From Anthoceros angustus (lineage: Eukaryota; Streptophyta; Anthocerotopsida; Anthocerotales; Anthocerotaceae), in contig MU008213.1 of assembly GCA_010909165.1 (NCBI GenBank), positions 126,402 through 190,401 on the forward strand: DNA of 64,000 nucleotides, in the 5' to 3' direction. A program made the translations under genes and the position numbers. The stretch's first letter is position 1. The number at the start of each line of letters is the position of its first letter. Below the pieces are notes generated by a model. That model was not told the DNA's origin, did no database searches, and saw only the letters and a program-made list of their open reading frames with translations. Shown in pieces: positions 44,583-55,722 of this stretch.

Positions 44583-44951
44583 GTGAAGTTCACGGTTCCC
44601 GGATCTCCGGTGAAGTCCATGATAAGGTCGAGTTTAGTCGATTGCACGACCCGATATGTGGAGGCAGCAAAGGCATACGCCTTAGCGGAGAAGAGAGTAG
44701 GGAAAAAAAAAGCCGCAATTTTGAAGCCTCTACTGGCGGATGAAAAGGTGTGGAGGGATATTGTCACATGGGCACGGGTTGAACTCAGACAACACGGGAA
44801 CTTTTTGCCGTCGAAGGCATCGCTCGCAGCAAAGGCGAGATTGGAGAAATCCAATGGACAAGGGCCAAACCCATGGGGCCAGTGTGGACGTGCTAGCTGG
44901 GAGTTCAAGTTCCAAGAAAAGTATGGGAGAGCCCCAAGCCGCGAGATCTGA
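44583..44951 (+). CDS. CACTA-B accessory ORF (TNPA-position protein)
   Basis: A 122-codon frame that may start further upstream. Visible: an N-terminal MKFTVPGSPVKSMIRSSL, a basic segment KRVGKKKAAILKP (residues 37-49), WAR at 63-65, LAAKARLEKSNG (81-92), GPNPWG (94-99) and GRASWEFKF (102-110). The part from WAR to GRASW matches the ORF at 28178-28435 of element A. It lies downstream of TNP2 on the same strand in both elements, the usual place of the CACTA DNA-binding partner protein. I know no named domain with this signature. It is one of the few open frames in the window and could be an exon. Confidence 0.55.
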   Translation: MKFTVPGSPVKSMIRSSLVDCTTRYVEAAKAYALAEKRVGKKKAAILKPLLADEKVWRDIVTWARVELRQHGNFLPSKASLAAKARLEKSNGQGPNPWGQCGRASWEFKFQEKYGRAPSREI

Positions 44952-45118
44952 ATTTGGATGCACTCCGGCCACAGCAAAATGCATGAGCGTAGGATGTGAT
45001 GAGAGGAGAACCACAGGCGGACTTTTGAAAGATCTGCGGGTCATAATAAGGGCTCACGCGATGCCAAAACCCTTGAGGCCAAAAGCGAATTCGTAAGTAA
45101 GTGTTGAATTAATTCCGA

Positions 45119-45526
45119 TTGGATGTTGGTGCTTTAGATGAGGATGAAGGCGGTGGGGAAGAGCCGGATGGGGAGGACACATCTGGGACACAAATTCCGA
45201 GGACGAGGTGCTTGGAGGGGCGAGGGGAGAAGAAAAGTATGCGAGAAGAGGGGAAGGGCAGGTGCATGGGGATGAAGACAGGCGGGAATGGAAAAAGCGT
45301 TGGCATCTCACACTACCGCACAGTCACTAGGTGGAAGGGGCATCGACGTCAGACAACGACGATTTCCAGGAAGTGTATAGTCGTTCTCGGAGCGCGGCGA
45401 GCGGGCGCGATAGGTGGCCACGTCCTGGAAGCCGAAGGTAGAATGACGAGGGCCCGGCGTGGCGGTCAGACAAAGGCCTCGGCGTCGAAGGGAGGAGAGG
45501 CGATGTCCGAGGTGAGGGCGTCTTGA
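45119..45526 (+). CDS. Unrecognised acidic then basic ORF in element B
   Basis: A 135-codon frame beginning MDVGALDEDEGGGEEPDGED and becoming arginine-rich. It follows the accessory ORF by about 170 bp and may be a later exon of the same gene. The acidic stretch recalls the one near 37500 in element A, but similarity beyond composition is not evident. Confidence 0.25.
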   Translation: MDVGALDEDEGGGEEPDGEDTSGTQIPRTRCLEGRGEKKSMREEGKGRCMGMKTGGNGKSVGISHYRTVTRWKGHRRQTTTISRKCIVVLGARRAGAIGGHVLEAEGRMTRARRGGQTKASASKGGEAMSEVRAS

Positions 45527-46109
45527 TGGACTCATCGAGGTTTGGGCTGCACAGTTAGTTACGCACGATGTTTCTTCTCATGCACATGCTGGCGGTCATG
45601 GATGTCGTCAATGTGGAGGCACTGCAACCATCCGCGAGAGAACCAACGATGGAAAAGGCTGTGAAAGGAGCACGGACTGTCGGAATGCGAAAAGAGCCAA
45701 AGGCGCAAAAGTGTCATGGCGATAGCGATCAAATACGCCGCACGCCAGTGTAATTAGATCTGGAGGCCGCAGAAACTACAAAAACCATGAAATGTCATGG
45801 ACATGGTGCTTTGCAGTTGGTGTAACCCACAGTGTATATTGATTTTGACTTCAAGCGAAAACGCGATAGCATAAACCGTATACCTGGCCATGTGGAATGA
45901 CGCGGACATGAAGGCATACTGTCGACATACATATCGGATGTCGGAGTTGAGAGGCGTACATGGGGCCCGTAGGATGTACATGCCACATGTCCGGTGAGAG
46001 GCCATGGCGGACATGAGCCGTTGCATCCTACCGAAAAGGACGGTGTCTGTGGTGGAATGATTCGGGAATGATGGGGGATGTCGAGTGTGAATTTTGAAAA
46101 AAAACCCAA

Positions 46110-46357
46110 TGGGTAATTAATGTGTGGACACCTCAGCCACAAACTCTGACAAAGGGTGGTACCAAACCTGACTCCAGCCCTGAAACCGGGCCTAAATTGT
46201 GTAACAAATTTTGGTGTCACGACCTTCATGTTACAAGTTTTGTAACAGATCCCCGGGGCGGGACACGACCTACTGCATGTTACAAAACCACCATAAACGT
46301 TACAAAAAACCCAAATCCCGTTATAAAACACCATAACATGGACACCTTGTTTCTAGT
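46110..46357 (+). repeat. CACTA-like right end (probably of element B)
   Basis: Read inward from 46357 the end is CACTAGAAACAAGGTG, a canonical CACTA start. It is followed by repeated TGTTACA / TGTAACA motifs at 46160-46330. The next three bases outward are TTT. It abuts the LINE RT. The matching left end was not found. Confidence 0.7.
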
Positions 46358-47330
46358 GTTTTGCCCTAGTACTGTCCGAGGCTCAAGAAACCCTTCCACC
46401 GAGGGGCCATGCGATAATAGAGGTTGGAAGGAGACCCATAAAAGGAGCGGACAAAGGGAATAAGGCTGGCCAACTGCCCACCTGCGTTCTTGAGTCTGTC
46501 GAAGATGGCCGACTGTGAGACAAAGTTGAAGGCATTCTCCACGTCGACCTGAAGAGCAACCCAATCAAGGTGGGTCTCGAGAACGCCCACCCCGTGCCAT
46601 TGCACTTGCAGCCCCCAAACAGCAATCCCAAACCATGAGGACTAAGATGTGCCCTGGAATCGCCTGAGCCGGATGGCAATACTACGCCAATAAGAGGTGA
46701 ACACCTCCCTGGCCGATAGGATGCACCCACAGGGTGGGCTTCATCGCTAACAACTGCTCGCACCCAACTGAGAGATCCGAGGAGGAGTCTCCCCCCGCCG
46801 GCACCAAGAAACAAATGAAACCGCCAGAAGGATCCTCGGGAGTAAAATGGTCCGAAGGTGGTCAGGACTGCCTGCATAAGCCACCGAGAGACGCGCAAAG
46901 GGTTAAGGCCCGATCAAGACGGCCTCATTAAAGACAAGAGCTCCGGGACAAATTTAATATCCTGTGGGCGGAGCTCCTTGGGTCCTGATGAAGGGCGCCA
47001 AGGCGAATGGTCTCTCGAGGCAGCCGCCACTGCACTGGGTGAAGAGCCCGAGCCGCCCCTAGCATATCTCCCAACGCGACTCCAAGAGGGAGGCACCGCT
47101 TGAGACGTGCTTTGCTGTGGTCCGGACGAACCCGATCCACCTTTTGCAGTAATCCAACCTGCACTGGCCTACCATTTCTCGGCCTCCTCGCAAAGCTCCC
47201 AACCCCCGCCTCTAACGACTCAAGACGGAGGCGACCTCCGATGCCCTGAAGAACCACCATGTGAGCGACGAGACACCACCGAGGGACAACAGAACAAGGC
47301 CTGTGCACTATTCCCCTGTGTCCCTGTGTA
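46358..47330 (-). pseudogene. LINE reverse transcriptase, N-terminal half of RT domain
   Basis: Read right to left, frames combined: PWRPSSGPKELRPQDIKFV near 47010-46950 (the pre-RT block), RPLAIGEV-like remnant near 46710, VQWHGVGVLETHLDWVALQ near 46600-46550, VDVENAFN at 46548-46525 (first catalytic Asp), SAIFDRLKNAGG, and IPFVRSFYGSP at 46461-46429. This lineage (VDV-x-NAFN with an upstream GVGV block) differs from the IDF type at 5.2 kb. The domain stops at 46357, where the CACTA end begins, before the FADD motif, so the LINE was split or truncated there. Frameshifts are present. Confidence 0.82.
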
Positions 47331-47838
47331 AGCATGTCCAAGGAAGGCGATAGGAAGAACAAGGTCTCCTTAGGGCTAGTGACACACTCCACTTTCGAGA
47401 CGGCCAAATATGTCATCAAAATTTGCACTTAAGAAAACTCGAACGTTGATTTTGAGGGTTTGTGGAAACGCCGCTAAAAATACAACACAAGACACCCAAA
47501 CCCATTCCACTTCATCAAAACTTGAAATTTATTGGCAATATTTCCACACCTCGATGTCTCATGGTTAAACAAAAGAGGCATTCGGGAGAAAAGTAGAGAT
47601 CCTTATAAATTTATGGCGGACTAGAACATTTATTTAGGCTTTATCACTTTTGGGATACATTACGACCAAAGCTACCTTTACAAGGCATATGGAAAAGTGT
47701 AGTCATGTTACACAATTGATGAGATCACTAGCGGGCTCCTTTTTGTGGGCCTTAGGTTATTCATGTAAAATACATGGAATAATATTATTCAAATATACAT
47801 CCCCAAGGTACAAAGTATATCTTGATGAATACATTTCG
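47331..47838. other. No recognisable gene
   Basis: A/T-rich after 47440. 47357-47383 matches, inverted, the segment 62414-62440 beside the zinc-finger ORF (25 of 27 bases). Confidence 0.45.
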
Positions 47839-48156
47839 CTAATAAAGTATTGGAAAACCTATGGTGTAGTTCACATGTAACCGCCCCTCTAGTCCATGCC
47901 ATGTGACATTGACCGTTGGCTCATAGCCACCTGTCCGATGGACAAAACATTCCGAATCGAGGCATTCCCCAAACTCAAACCCCGTTTCCTTCACATGCGG
48001 CATCATGGCTTGCACACTAAAACTTGACATACACAAAATCATGTGATTGGTCCCCAACTCGACCCGGTGAAGCCACGAAGCATCCAACCCCTCTCCTCCC
48101 TTTCTCTTCCCCTCCGCTTCTAGTCTAGATCGCTTGCAAAAACCTAGGTAACCCAC
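47839..48156 (-). CDS. Unrecognised minus-strand ORF
   Basis: A 105-codon frame with peptides HMILCMSSFSVQAMMPHVKE and FGECLDSECFVHRTGGYEP that look protein-like. No family is recognised, and it may be an exon or a transposon remnant. Confidence 0.25.
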   Translation of the reverse strand: MGYLGFCKRSRLEAEGKRKGGEGLDASWLHRVELGTNHMILCMSSFSVQAMMPHVKETGFEFGECLDSECFVHRTGGYEPTVNVTWHGLEGRLHVNYTIGFPILY

Positions 48157-50439
48157 TTCACGCTCCTATCTCCAATGCTCCTCCGGTTTGCCAAGGGTGT
48201 CCCCATCACTCTACGCCACAATGAACAGCCCGTTAGTGCATGCGGCGACAACCATGCTCAACTCTCAAGCGAAAAGGTAGCAGGTAAGTGCTTACGCCTC
48301 CTCCTTCACTTCCACCCGCTCCCGCTCCCGGCGGCCTCCTCTGCAGCAACCTTCATTCGCGTGTTGCATGGACTCACGGGCATGCAAGGTCACGGAAGCT
48401 CTAAACAATTCTTTGGGGCCGGGACAGTCCTCGTGCTCTTCCTTCACCCTCCTTCCTCTCTGCGGACTGGAGTTCTGCACCCTTGTTTCGCCTCCGGGAA
48501 CCCCTCCTTCGCTATCCTATAGTCCTCTTCCAGCCCCTTGGCTTTTTCCTACCTCTGCCTGCTGGAAAATCTCGATGCCGCCACCCTCTGCATGGAAGGA
48601 GATGGCCACCATACATACCGTCTTTCCCCACCTTGCCTGCCGGAGACCCAAATGGCCTCCACACAAGTCCTGGATGGGCAACTTCCATCCTTCTCCGCCT
48701 TCGCTCGCTTTGCCTCCACATCCTCCCTTGTGATACGAGGTGGTGACTCGTAGCCACCTCTGAGTCCTCATCCGGAAGGGCTGCAGTGAAGGTTAGTTCA
48801 AGGAAGGTTGGATGGATGGGGCGTAAGGAGAGGCGGAACAAGCAGGCAAAACCGGACAGTCGGAGGTGGAAGGAGGTGGAGGAGCATGGCGTGAGGCGGC
48901 TCTCCGCGGAGGAGGGGATGGCCGTGCACAAACCACAAAGGAGGTGGAAGACAACCTCTGTGGCGGTGGAAGCAGTGGAGGACGCCCGTTTTGAGCCCGT
49001 CTTGGTACTCGTTTCACGGTGTCGTCCGTTACTGAGGCCGAGGCTGGACCCCGTCCCGTTCCACCCCATAGTCATTAGGGGCGGTCCCCCTAGAAAAAAC
49101 AAACATTGGCACTTGCTGCGGCATACCTTGCCACGGACATCCTGGCTGACCATCCTCCGGGAACACTTCGCCAAGGTCGAACATAGATGACGCATGATCA
49201 CCATTGAAACCTCGCGGCTGACTCTCAAGCTGGACAAAACCACGGAACATTGTTAGAAAATTAGAGCACCACATTGCTGGGATCGGTTTCGACATAGTCG
49301 CCGTTACATGCTCCGGACATTATCACCGTCAACTTCCTACAAGCGGAGATGATGCCGGTGGCAAGTTTAAACCTTTCACGAAAAGGCGAAAACAATCCGC
49401 ATTCAAGCGGGGACATAACGGTCTACAAGGCGGAAAGTTGACAATATTAGGTTGCCTCTTGTCGGCTCCTCTCCGAGTCCAGACCATCCGGTGGTCCACC
49501 ACCACGTCTGTGGACTCATCCGTTGATTCCACATTGTCGAGGTCTTCCGAGTCAATCATGTCTTGAGCATGACATTCGTGTCGGTGGCGGAAGTCTCGCG
49601 GTTCATGGCTCGACGCAACTCAAAGACTTTGGTCTTTATCGCTTCATTGTCCTGCAACGTCTTGTTCCTTGTGTGAAATCATAGGCACATTTGTCTGGGA
49701 AGTTGAGGCTTTGCAAATGCTTCTCGACGCCCTCTGCCTCCATTCTTTGATCGCACTTTTTCCCTCGACGGTGGGCGCTTGTATCACAAACTCCTCCATG
49801 TACCTTCCTCGAATGCATCATTGTTCTCTGTCCGCCACCAATGAACTATCATGAAAGGGACCCCGGCATCATGGTCCACCTCCACCACTTTTGCGAGCCG
49901 AATGGTGCGCCCTGGATCATCCCGGCTTGACAGCAACCATCATTCCCTCCTCAATCTCCTTCACACAACCTCGACGAGCCTCGCCTTGCCCTCCCTCCGC
50001 GCCCGATGTGCCCCCTGTACACCTCCACCATGTCCAAAAATCCGTCGCCATTGCGGATCAACCAAAGTTGAGTCTGGAGGGTCTCTGGTGGTACCTTTTC
50101 TTCATCGCGAGTGTACCAAGACCATTCTCTCCAACGGAATGGAATGCCCTAGTCTCTCTTGCTACTGTTCATCCCGAGCGTATCCCACCATGCTAGTTGC
50201 TCCACATTCATATATATGCTGCGTGCGTCTAGGCCGCTTTTACTTCATGGACTCCCACTACACTACCACTCATCTGGAGACTATCGTCATTGACGGACGG
50301 GCATCCCGTTTTGCTTGTCCCTTTCCTTTACCTTGGGCATGTGATGGGACCAACGGCAACAATGGGAGCCACAATCACCCGTGGTGGCACCCTGAGCGTA
50401 ATAGCACACCACCCTCGTGACGATGATCGAACTTGAAAA
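48157..50439. other. No nameable gene
   Basis: Many overlapping ORFs up to 243 codons, none with a motif. The minus-strand acidic frame at 49329-49559 (MIDSEDLDNVESTDESTDVV) may be the C-terminal tail of the DUF7869-like pseudogene to the right. Confidence 0.3.
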
Positions 50440-51862
50440 CTCCTTGCATCTTAGCGATCACGTCCTCTCCATGCGACTTCTCCTTGTTATTTTGAAGGTG
50501 TTGAAAAGCTGATTATGCAAGTCATACGTTGCGATCCCCTTTCGCCATAGATAGGTCTTGAAGTCCGCACCTCCTTGATATGTGAATCTGCGGTGATGGG
50601 GTGTCGCCGCTCCGGACCCTATCATTTCGGCGGTGAAAGCATCCTTCAACCCTAGCACAAGAACCTCGAAAACATTTGGTCAATCGATCGTGGGTATGGC
50701 CAACAAGAAGAAACCCCACCTTGATTTTTTGAAGATACCTTCGCCACAAGCATGGACGGATATGCCAATACCTCCATTCTTGTTTTGAGCAGTGTTGTCC
50801 ATCGCAAGTATAGAAGAGCGGCCCCTCCGGTATTGATAACATCTTTGAATCACGGCTCTGATTCCATTCGGATCATTTCTCACATTCGAAACTCAAATAC
50901 ACTCAGTGCGCACCAAGTAGTTGAACACCACACCTAGAACGTGAAGCCCGACAAGGGCTCCGGAATCAACCGTCTTTGGCAATCTGCGGTAATGGGGCAA
51001 CTCTGTTTTTGGTCCATACCATCTATGGCAATACCAATGAACTTAGCCGCGCACTTGTCGGTGCGCGCCATTTTCGCGCTCCTTCATTGTTGTTCTCTGT
51101 GGAGTCTGGCGGCTCCACATTCTTGTGCACTGCGCAACAATAAGGCGTCGACAATGTGCACACGGTTTGTTTCAAGCCCGCCTTCATTCGCAAGAAAATG
51201 AGGCCATGGGGTTGCGCCAAAGTTCGGTGGACATCCGGTGACCGCTGGAATAAGGACCGCCATCTCACCTTATGCGTGGTCCGACCCTCGTCTTTTATTT
51301 TCCTCTTTAGGTCATCGCGATGCAGTGGCCAGACTGCGTGGTATTTTAACAGGAAATACTTCATCCAAAGCTTGCAAAAGTATCGTAACAAGCGTGGGAG
51401 CACATCTGTGCACACCATACTCAATGAAGATCTCCTCTTTCGTGTACAGTCGGCAAGTTGAAGACTTCCCGATTCGATCTTTCCACGACCTTTGAAGAAA
51501 AGCGTCCATCCACATGATGTAATCCATATGGCGTTGGCTGCTGCGACCGTAGCCTACGGTCCATCTAACATTTTCACTACCACCGGTTTGCATTCTTGTA
51601 TCTTAGTGACCCAATGCAAAACCCGAAAAGCCCTCACACACACTGTTTCTTCCCATGTGGAATCCGGTTTATCCATACTATGGGCAACAACTCCTCTTCG
51701 TCTTGATCGGATCCGGATGGTCTTGCAAATGCTGTTCACCTCTCCTTTTGTCATGCGGAAGAATGCTACACGAATCACCTTCAATTTGAATGGCCAACAC
51801 GCTCTAACATTTTTGTCACAACAATGCCGCTTTAAATCGGCGCACAACTTGGCCTGGAACAA
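50440..51862 (-). pseudogene. DUF7869-like protein remnant
   Basis: Read right to left: VCVRAFRVLHWVTK near 51620, YTKEEIFIEYGVHRCAPTL near 51430, KTELPHYRRLPKTVDSG near 50980, AMDNTAQNKN (Asp codon 50801-50799), HACGEGIFKK near 50745 and FLLVGHTHDR at 50713-50684. The ordered set ...DGMDQ-like, K-x-x-LPHF-like, LDNT-x-x-xNK-like and VGHTHEDID-like motifs is what I recall of the DUF7869 family, common in plants and oomycetes and often repeated. Its function is unknown; the spacing of Asp and His motifs suggests a nuclease or transposase but this is inference. Several frameshifts break it. The N-terminal side probably runs into the 52-54 kb duplication. Confidence 0.6.
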
Positions 51863-52072
51863 TGCTTCTCTAAGACCAAATCCATTCTAGCTCGGCGGAG
51901 GTACTTTACGCTTAGCAACGTGCGGCTCGTTGCGCAAATCCTCACCTTTTGGCCGGATGTGCGAGGCATCATCTCGAGCAACTCAACTGGATGGCATCAC
52001 AATCACCAAACAAAGATCCGGGACCACGGACCACATTAGCTCTTGGGCGACTCCCGGTACTTGCAACTCCGC

Positions 52073-54412
52073 CATCACCCGCGATATTGTTTCCAAGCCA
52101 AGCCCAAAATCAACAATCTGTGGATCTTCTCACCAAAGTCCGGAGACTACGCACTCTCCGAGTCTTGCCCGGTGTTCTGCACAGTGTAGCACATTCTCGA
52201 TAGTATTCACAGGACCGCCCACGGCATCCGGGCCGACCTTGTCGCCGGGTCCGTGTTATCCGGTTTGCCCAATGCGCCGGTACATCTTCGCGATGCGCCG
52301 CCATGATCTGAAGAAGTCCGGATGGATGGTGCAGTCGCCTCTCGTGGTGGCACGGTCGCCTGCGTCGCGTCTGCGTCGAGCACCGGACATCCGGTTAAGC
52401 GTGCCGAGCTCCTCTTGTGCGATCCTCTCGCCTCACGCCATGCAGGATCGTCTGGAAAAAGGTCCCCATCGGCGGCAACCATATCCTCCGTTCCCCTCCA
52501 TATCGGAACACGCGCCGTCGCCCGCTCTCCACCGTTGTGAAATGTCGCTTTCACCGGTCTCTTCAAGGACTATGCTGTCGGCGGCCGCCATAGCATGAAT
52601 CATCCTCTAAAACTACGACGCGGGGTTGTGCGGGCATCTGTCCTGAGATCAACAATTGAGTCGTCGGACTCATGGCCACCGATTCGGAATGCATCGACCC
52701 GCCCGGCTTTGCAAAATCGAACACGCCTTGCCGCTGCCGTTGGCCATTGCTCTCACGGAGGCGTGGCGTCCGGGAGGAGGAGGGATGCGCAAGGTGGATG
52801 AGAAGTGGATGCGCAAGACTCGATACAATTCGCGGGCCTGCGTAAAAACTAAATGCGGCAATGAAGTCGAGGTGCCCACTTTGCGGTAGGAAGCGGTACA
52901 TGTCAGGTACCTAGTCGGTGGATCTTGAATCACTCTAGGTGCCCATCGTTATGCCACCGAACACTATTTTAGTGGCATAACTATACCTTAGAATATGCTC
53001 AAATTTGCATTGCCACATTAGCGGGACAATGGCAAAACACGTGACGACAAAGCATTTAAGGAGTTGCTTGATTACTGAGCACTTGCCTGTGTCTTCCTTC
53101 ATGGCCTTCTTCCCCTTTACGGATGGTATAGATTCATTCTCGCTTTGGCGGGAAGATGTGTATTTCCATCTAGCTTATGTGGCGGGAAAAGCAAGAGATT
53201 GCTTTGGAGAAAGCAGGTCGTTCTCATCACCCGCGATATTGTTTCCAAGCCAAGCCCAAAATCAACAATCTGTGGATCTTCTCACCAAAGTCCGGAGACT
53301 CGCAACACTCTCCAGTCTTGCCCGGTGTTCACACTGTAGCACATTCTCGATAGTATTCACAGGACCCGCCCCGCATCCGGGCCGACCTTGTCGCCGGCGG
53401 CGTCCGGTGTTATCGGGGTTTACGCCCGTCGCCCGGTAGTACATCTTCGCGATGCGCCGCCTGGTGATCGAAGAAGTCCGGATGGATGGTGCGGTCTCGT
53501 GGTGGCACGGTGGGCCTGCGTCGCGGCGTCTGCGTCGAGCACCGGACATCCGGTTAAGCGTCTGCGAGCTCCTCTTGTGCGATCCTCTCGCCTCACGCCG
53601 TGCAGGATCGTCTGGAAAAAGGTCCCCATCGGCAACCATATCCTCCGTTCCCCCTCCATATCGGAACACGCGCCGTCGCTCTCCACCGTTGTGAAATGCT
53701 TTCACCGGTGTCTCTTCAAGGACTATATGCGGCCGGCCATAGCATGAATCATCCTCTAAAACTACGGCGGGGTTGTGCGGGCATCATCGGCGAGATCAAC
53801 AATTGAGTCGTCGGACTCATGGCCACCGTTCGGAATGACATGCATCGACCGCGGCACGAAATTTCAAAATCGAACACGCCTTGGCGTCGGCTGCTGTCGT
53901 TGGCCATTGCTCTCACGGAGGCGGCGTGGCGTCAGGAGGAGGAGGAGGGATGCGCAAGGTGGATGAGAAGTGGATGCGCAACTCGATACAATTCGCGGGC
54001 TTCGTGCGAAATAAGCCGCACTAAATCGGCAATGAAGTCGAGGTGCCCACTTTGCGGTAGGAAGCGGTAAGTGTCTGTTGCTAGTCGGTGGATCTTGAAT
54101 CACTCTAGGTGCCCATCGTTATGCCACCGAACACTATTTTAGTGGCATAACTAGCATATACCTTAGAATATGCTCAAATTTGCATTTGCCACATTAGCGG
54201 GACAATGGCAAAACACGTCGCCGGCGACAAAGCATTTAAGGAGTTGCTTGATTCTGAGCACGCCTTGCCTGTCTTCCTTCATGACCCCACCTTCCCCTTT
54301 ACGGATGGTATAGATTCATTCTCGCTTTGGCGGGAAGATGTGTATTTCCATCTAGCTTATGTGTGGCGGGAAAAGCAAGAGATTGCCATTTGGAGAAAGC
54401 AGGTCGTTCTCA
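52073..54412. repeat. Tandem duplication, two units of about 1.15-1.19 kb
   Basis: Unit 1 is 52073-53224 and unit 2 is 53225-54412. Both start CATCACCCGCGATATTG and end GAAAGCAGGTCGTTCTCA. They are the same over long blocks but differ by dozens of 1-6 base indels. Both carry the 10-bp inverted repeat GTTATGCCAC / GTGGCATAAC (52948-52981 and 54118-54151). The plus strand has WREDVYFHLAYV in both, which is open but unrecognised. Confidence 0.9.
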
Positions 54413-55722
54413 CACCCGCACTTTGTCCATCGGTAGGCGGCTGCGGATATCGGACCATCGACCTCCTCATCAGCTGCAGTTCTGTTGCTCGAGGGTGCAG
54501 TGGGCTAGTAAATGCAGCATCAACATCAACTCCCGCAGGCATCCGTGTTCGAGAAGTTGCAGCTCATGCAGTGTCGACTTTTAACAATCTAAACACTTCG
54601 TGATCTCACTTCTTTCATAGTTGCATAAATGGCTCCTCAAGGGCTCAAGCGGAAGAATGACTCCAACAAATCGCGGGGCCTCCGGTGGAGAAAAAAGGCG
54701 CGGAAGGAGCAGACTCACGGGCCTTGAGCAGGCGGCAGGCCCGGACCCAGCCGGACTCCAAGGACAACTCAAGCTGCGCCACGCGGGTCTTTCCACAAGA
54801 GCATCCCGCCAAGGCATCTTTCCGAGTCCTTACAAGCGGTCCGATATTGACTTGATCCACGGATGTACAAGATGATCTCGCCATTTGACATTACAAAGAG
54901 AAGTTGGACGGTGCAACAGCAATCAAGACTTGCTCTTCTTGTATGTGTCGATGGAGGATGATGCGAACCACACCAGCCAAAAGAAATGTGCGGGGATTGT
55001 TTTCCGCGATCCATGAAGGATGAGCGGTGTACATATTCTTGATCCGGCTCAAGCACAAGGAGCCTCTTAAATGCGGACCCGCAATGGATTAGAGTATCTG
55101 ATCTGCGGTGAAGAACTTTGACATTGTGGCGTGCCAACCGAGGAAAAGGCAAGAACTTTTGGAGGCATTGCGACACGGTGATGGACATCGTGTCTTCCAC
55201 AAGGCTTTGCACCAATGTTTAGAAGGTGTGCGGGATGATGCATTGCTTACATCGAAAGGGCATCTTGTTGCGAGAAGGCCCCTAGCATGGCATCTGCGGT
55301 GGAAATCAAATGGCAACTCCTAGTGCGGAATGGGATCGAGCAAATCCATCTGCAGCAGTCGTTGGCAACCGCCAGCGATATGCATGATCTGCAGTGAAGC
55401 GCAACAAAAGGTGGTGGCACAAAATATAATTCCATGGGACACGTTTGACAACTAGTTTGCGAAATGAAAGCTTCTTGGTAAGAGGGTTGCGGGCCACGGA
55501 CGTCCGGTGCTTGAGTCCAACAGCAGTCCGCCACACTCCAGCGGGTTTTTCCTAGCCCATGGCCGCGATGATGTCACCCTAACCTCTCTAGCCAAGCGAA
55601 GGCGAAGATGAGGATGCGGGTGGGGACCGGGACAATGAGGGGTTTGGCGATGGCATTGGGCGATGGCCCGGCCGGTGGATCATATCCGGGCACGACGAAG
55701 CGTGGAAGATGACGATGGGGCG
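54413..55722. other. No recognisable gene
   Basis: Short ORFs on both strands without motifs. Confidence 0.4.

Noticed and set aside
48512-49243. A 243-codon minus-strand ORF
   Set aside because: No motif, strongly serine/arginine rich from base composition, and overlapped by similar plus-strand ORFs.
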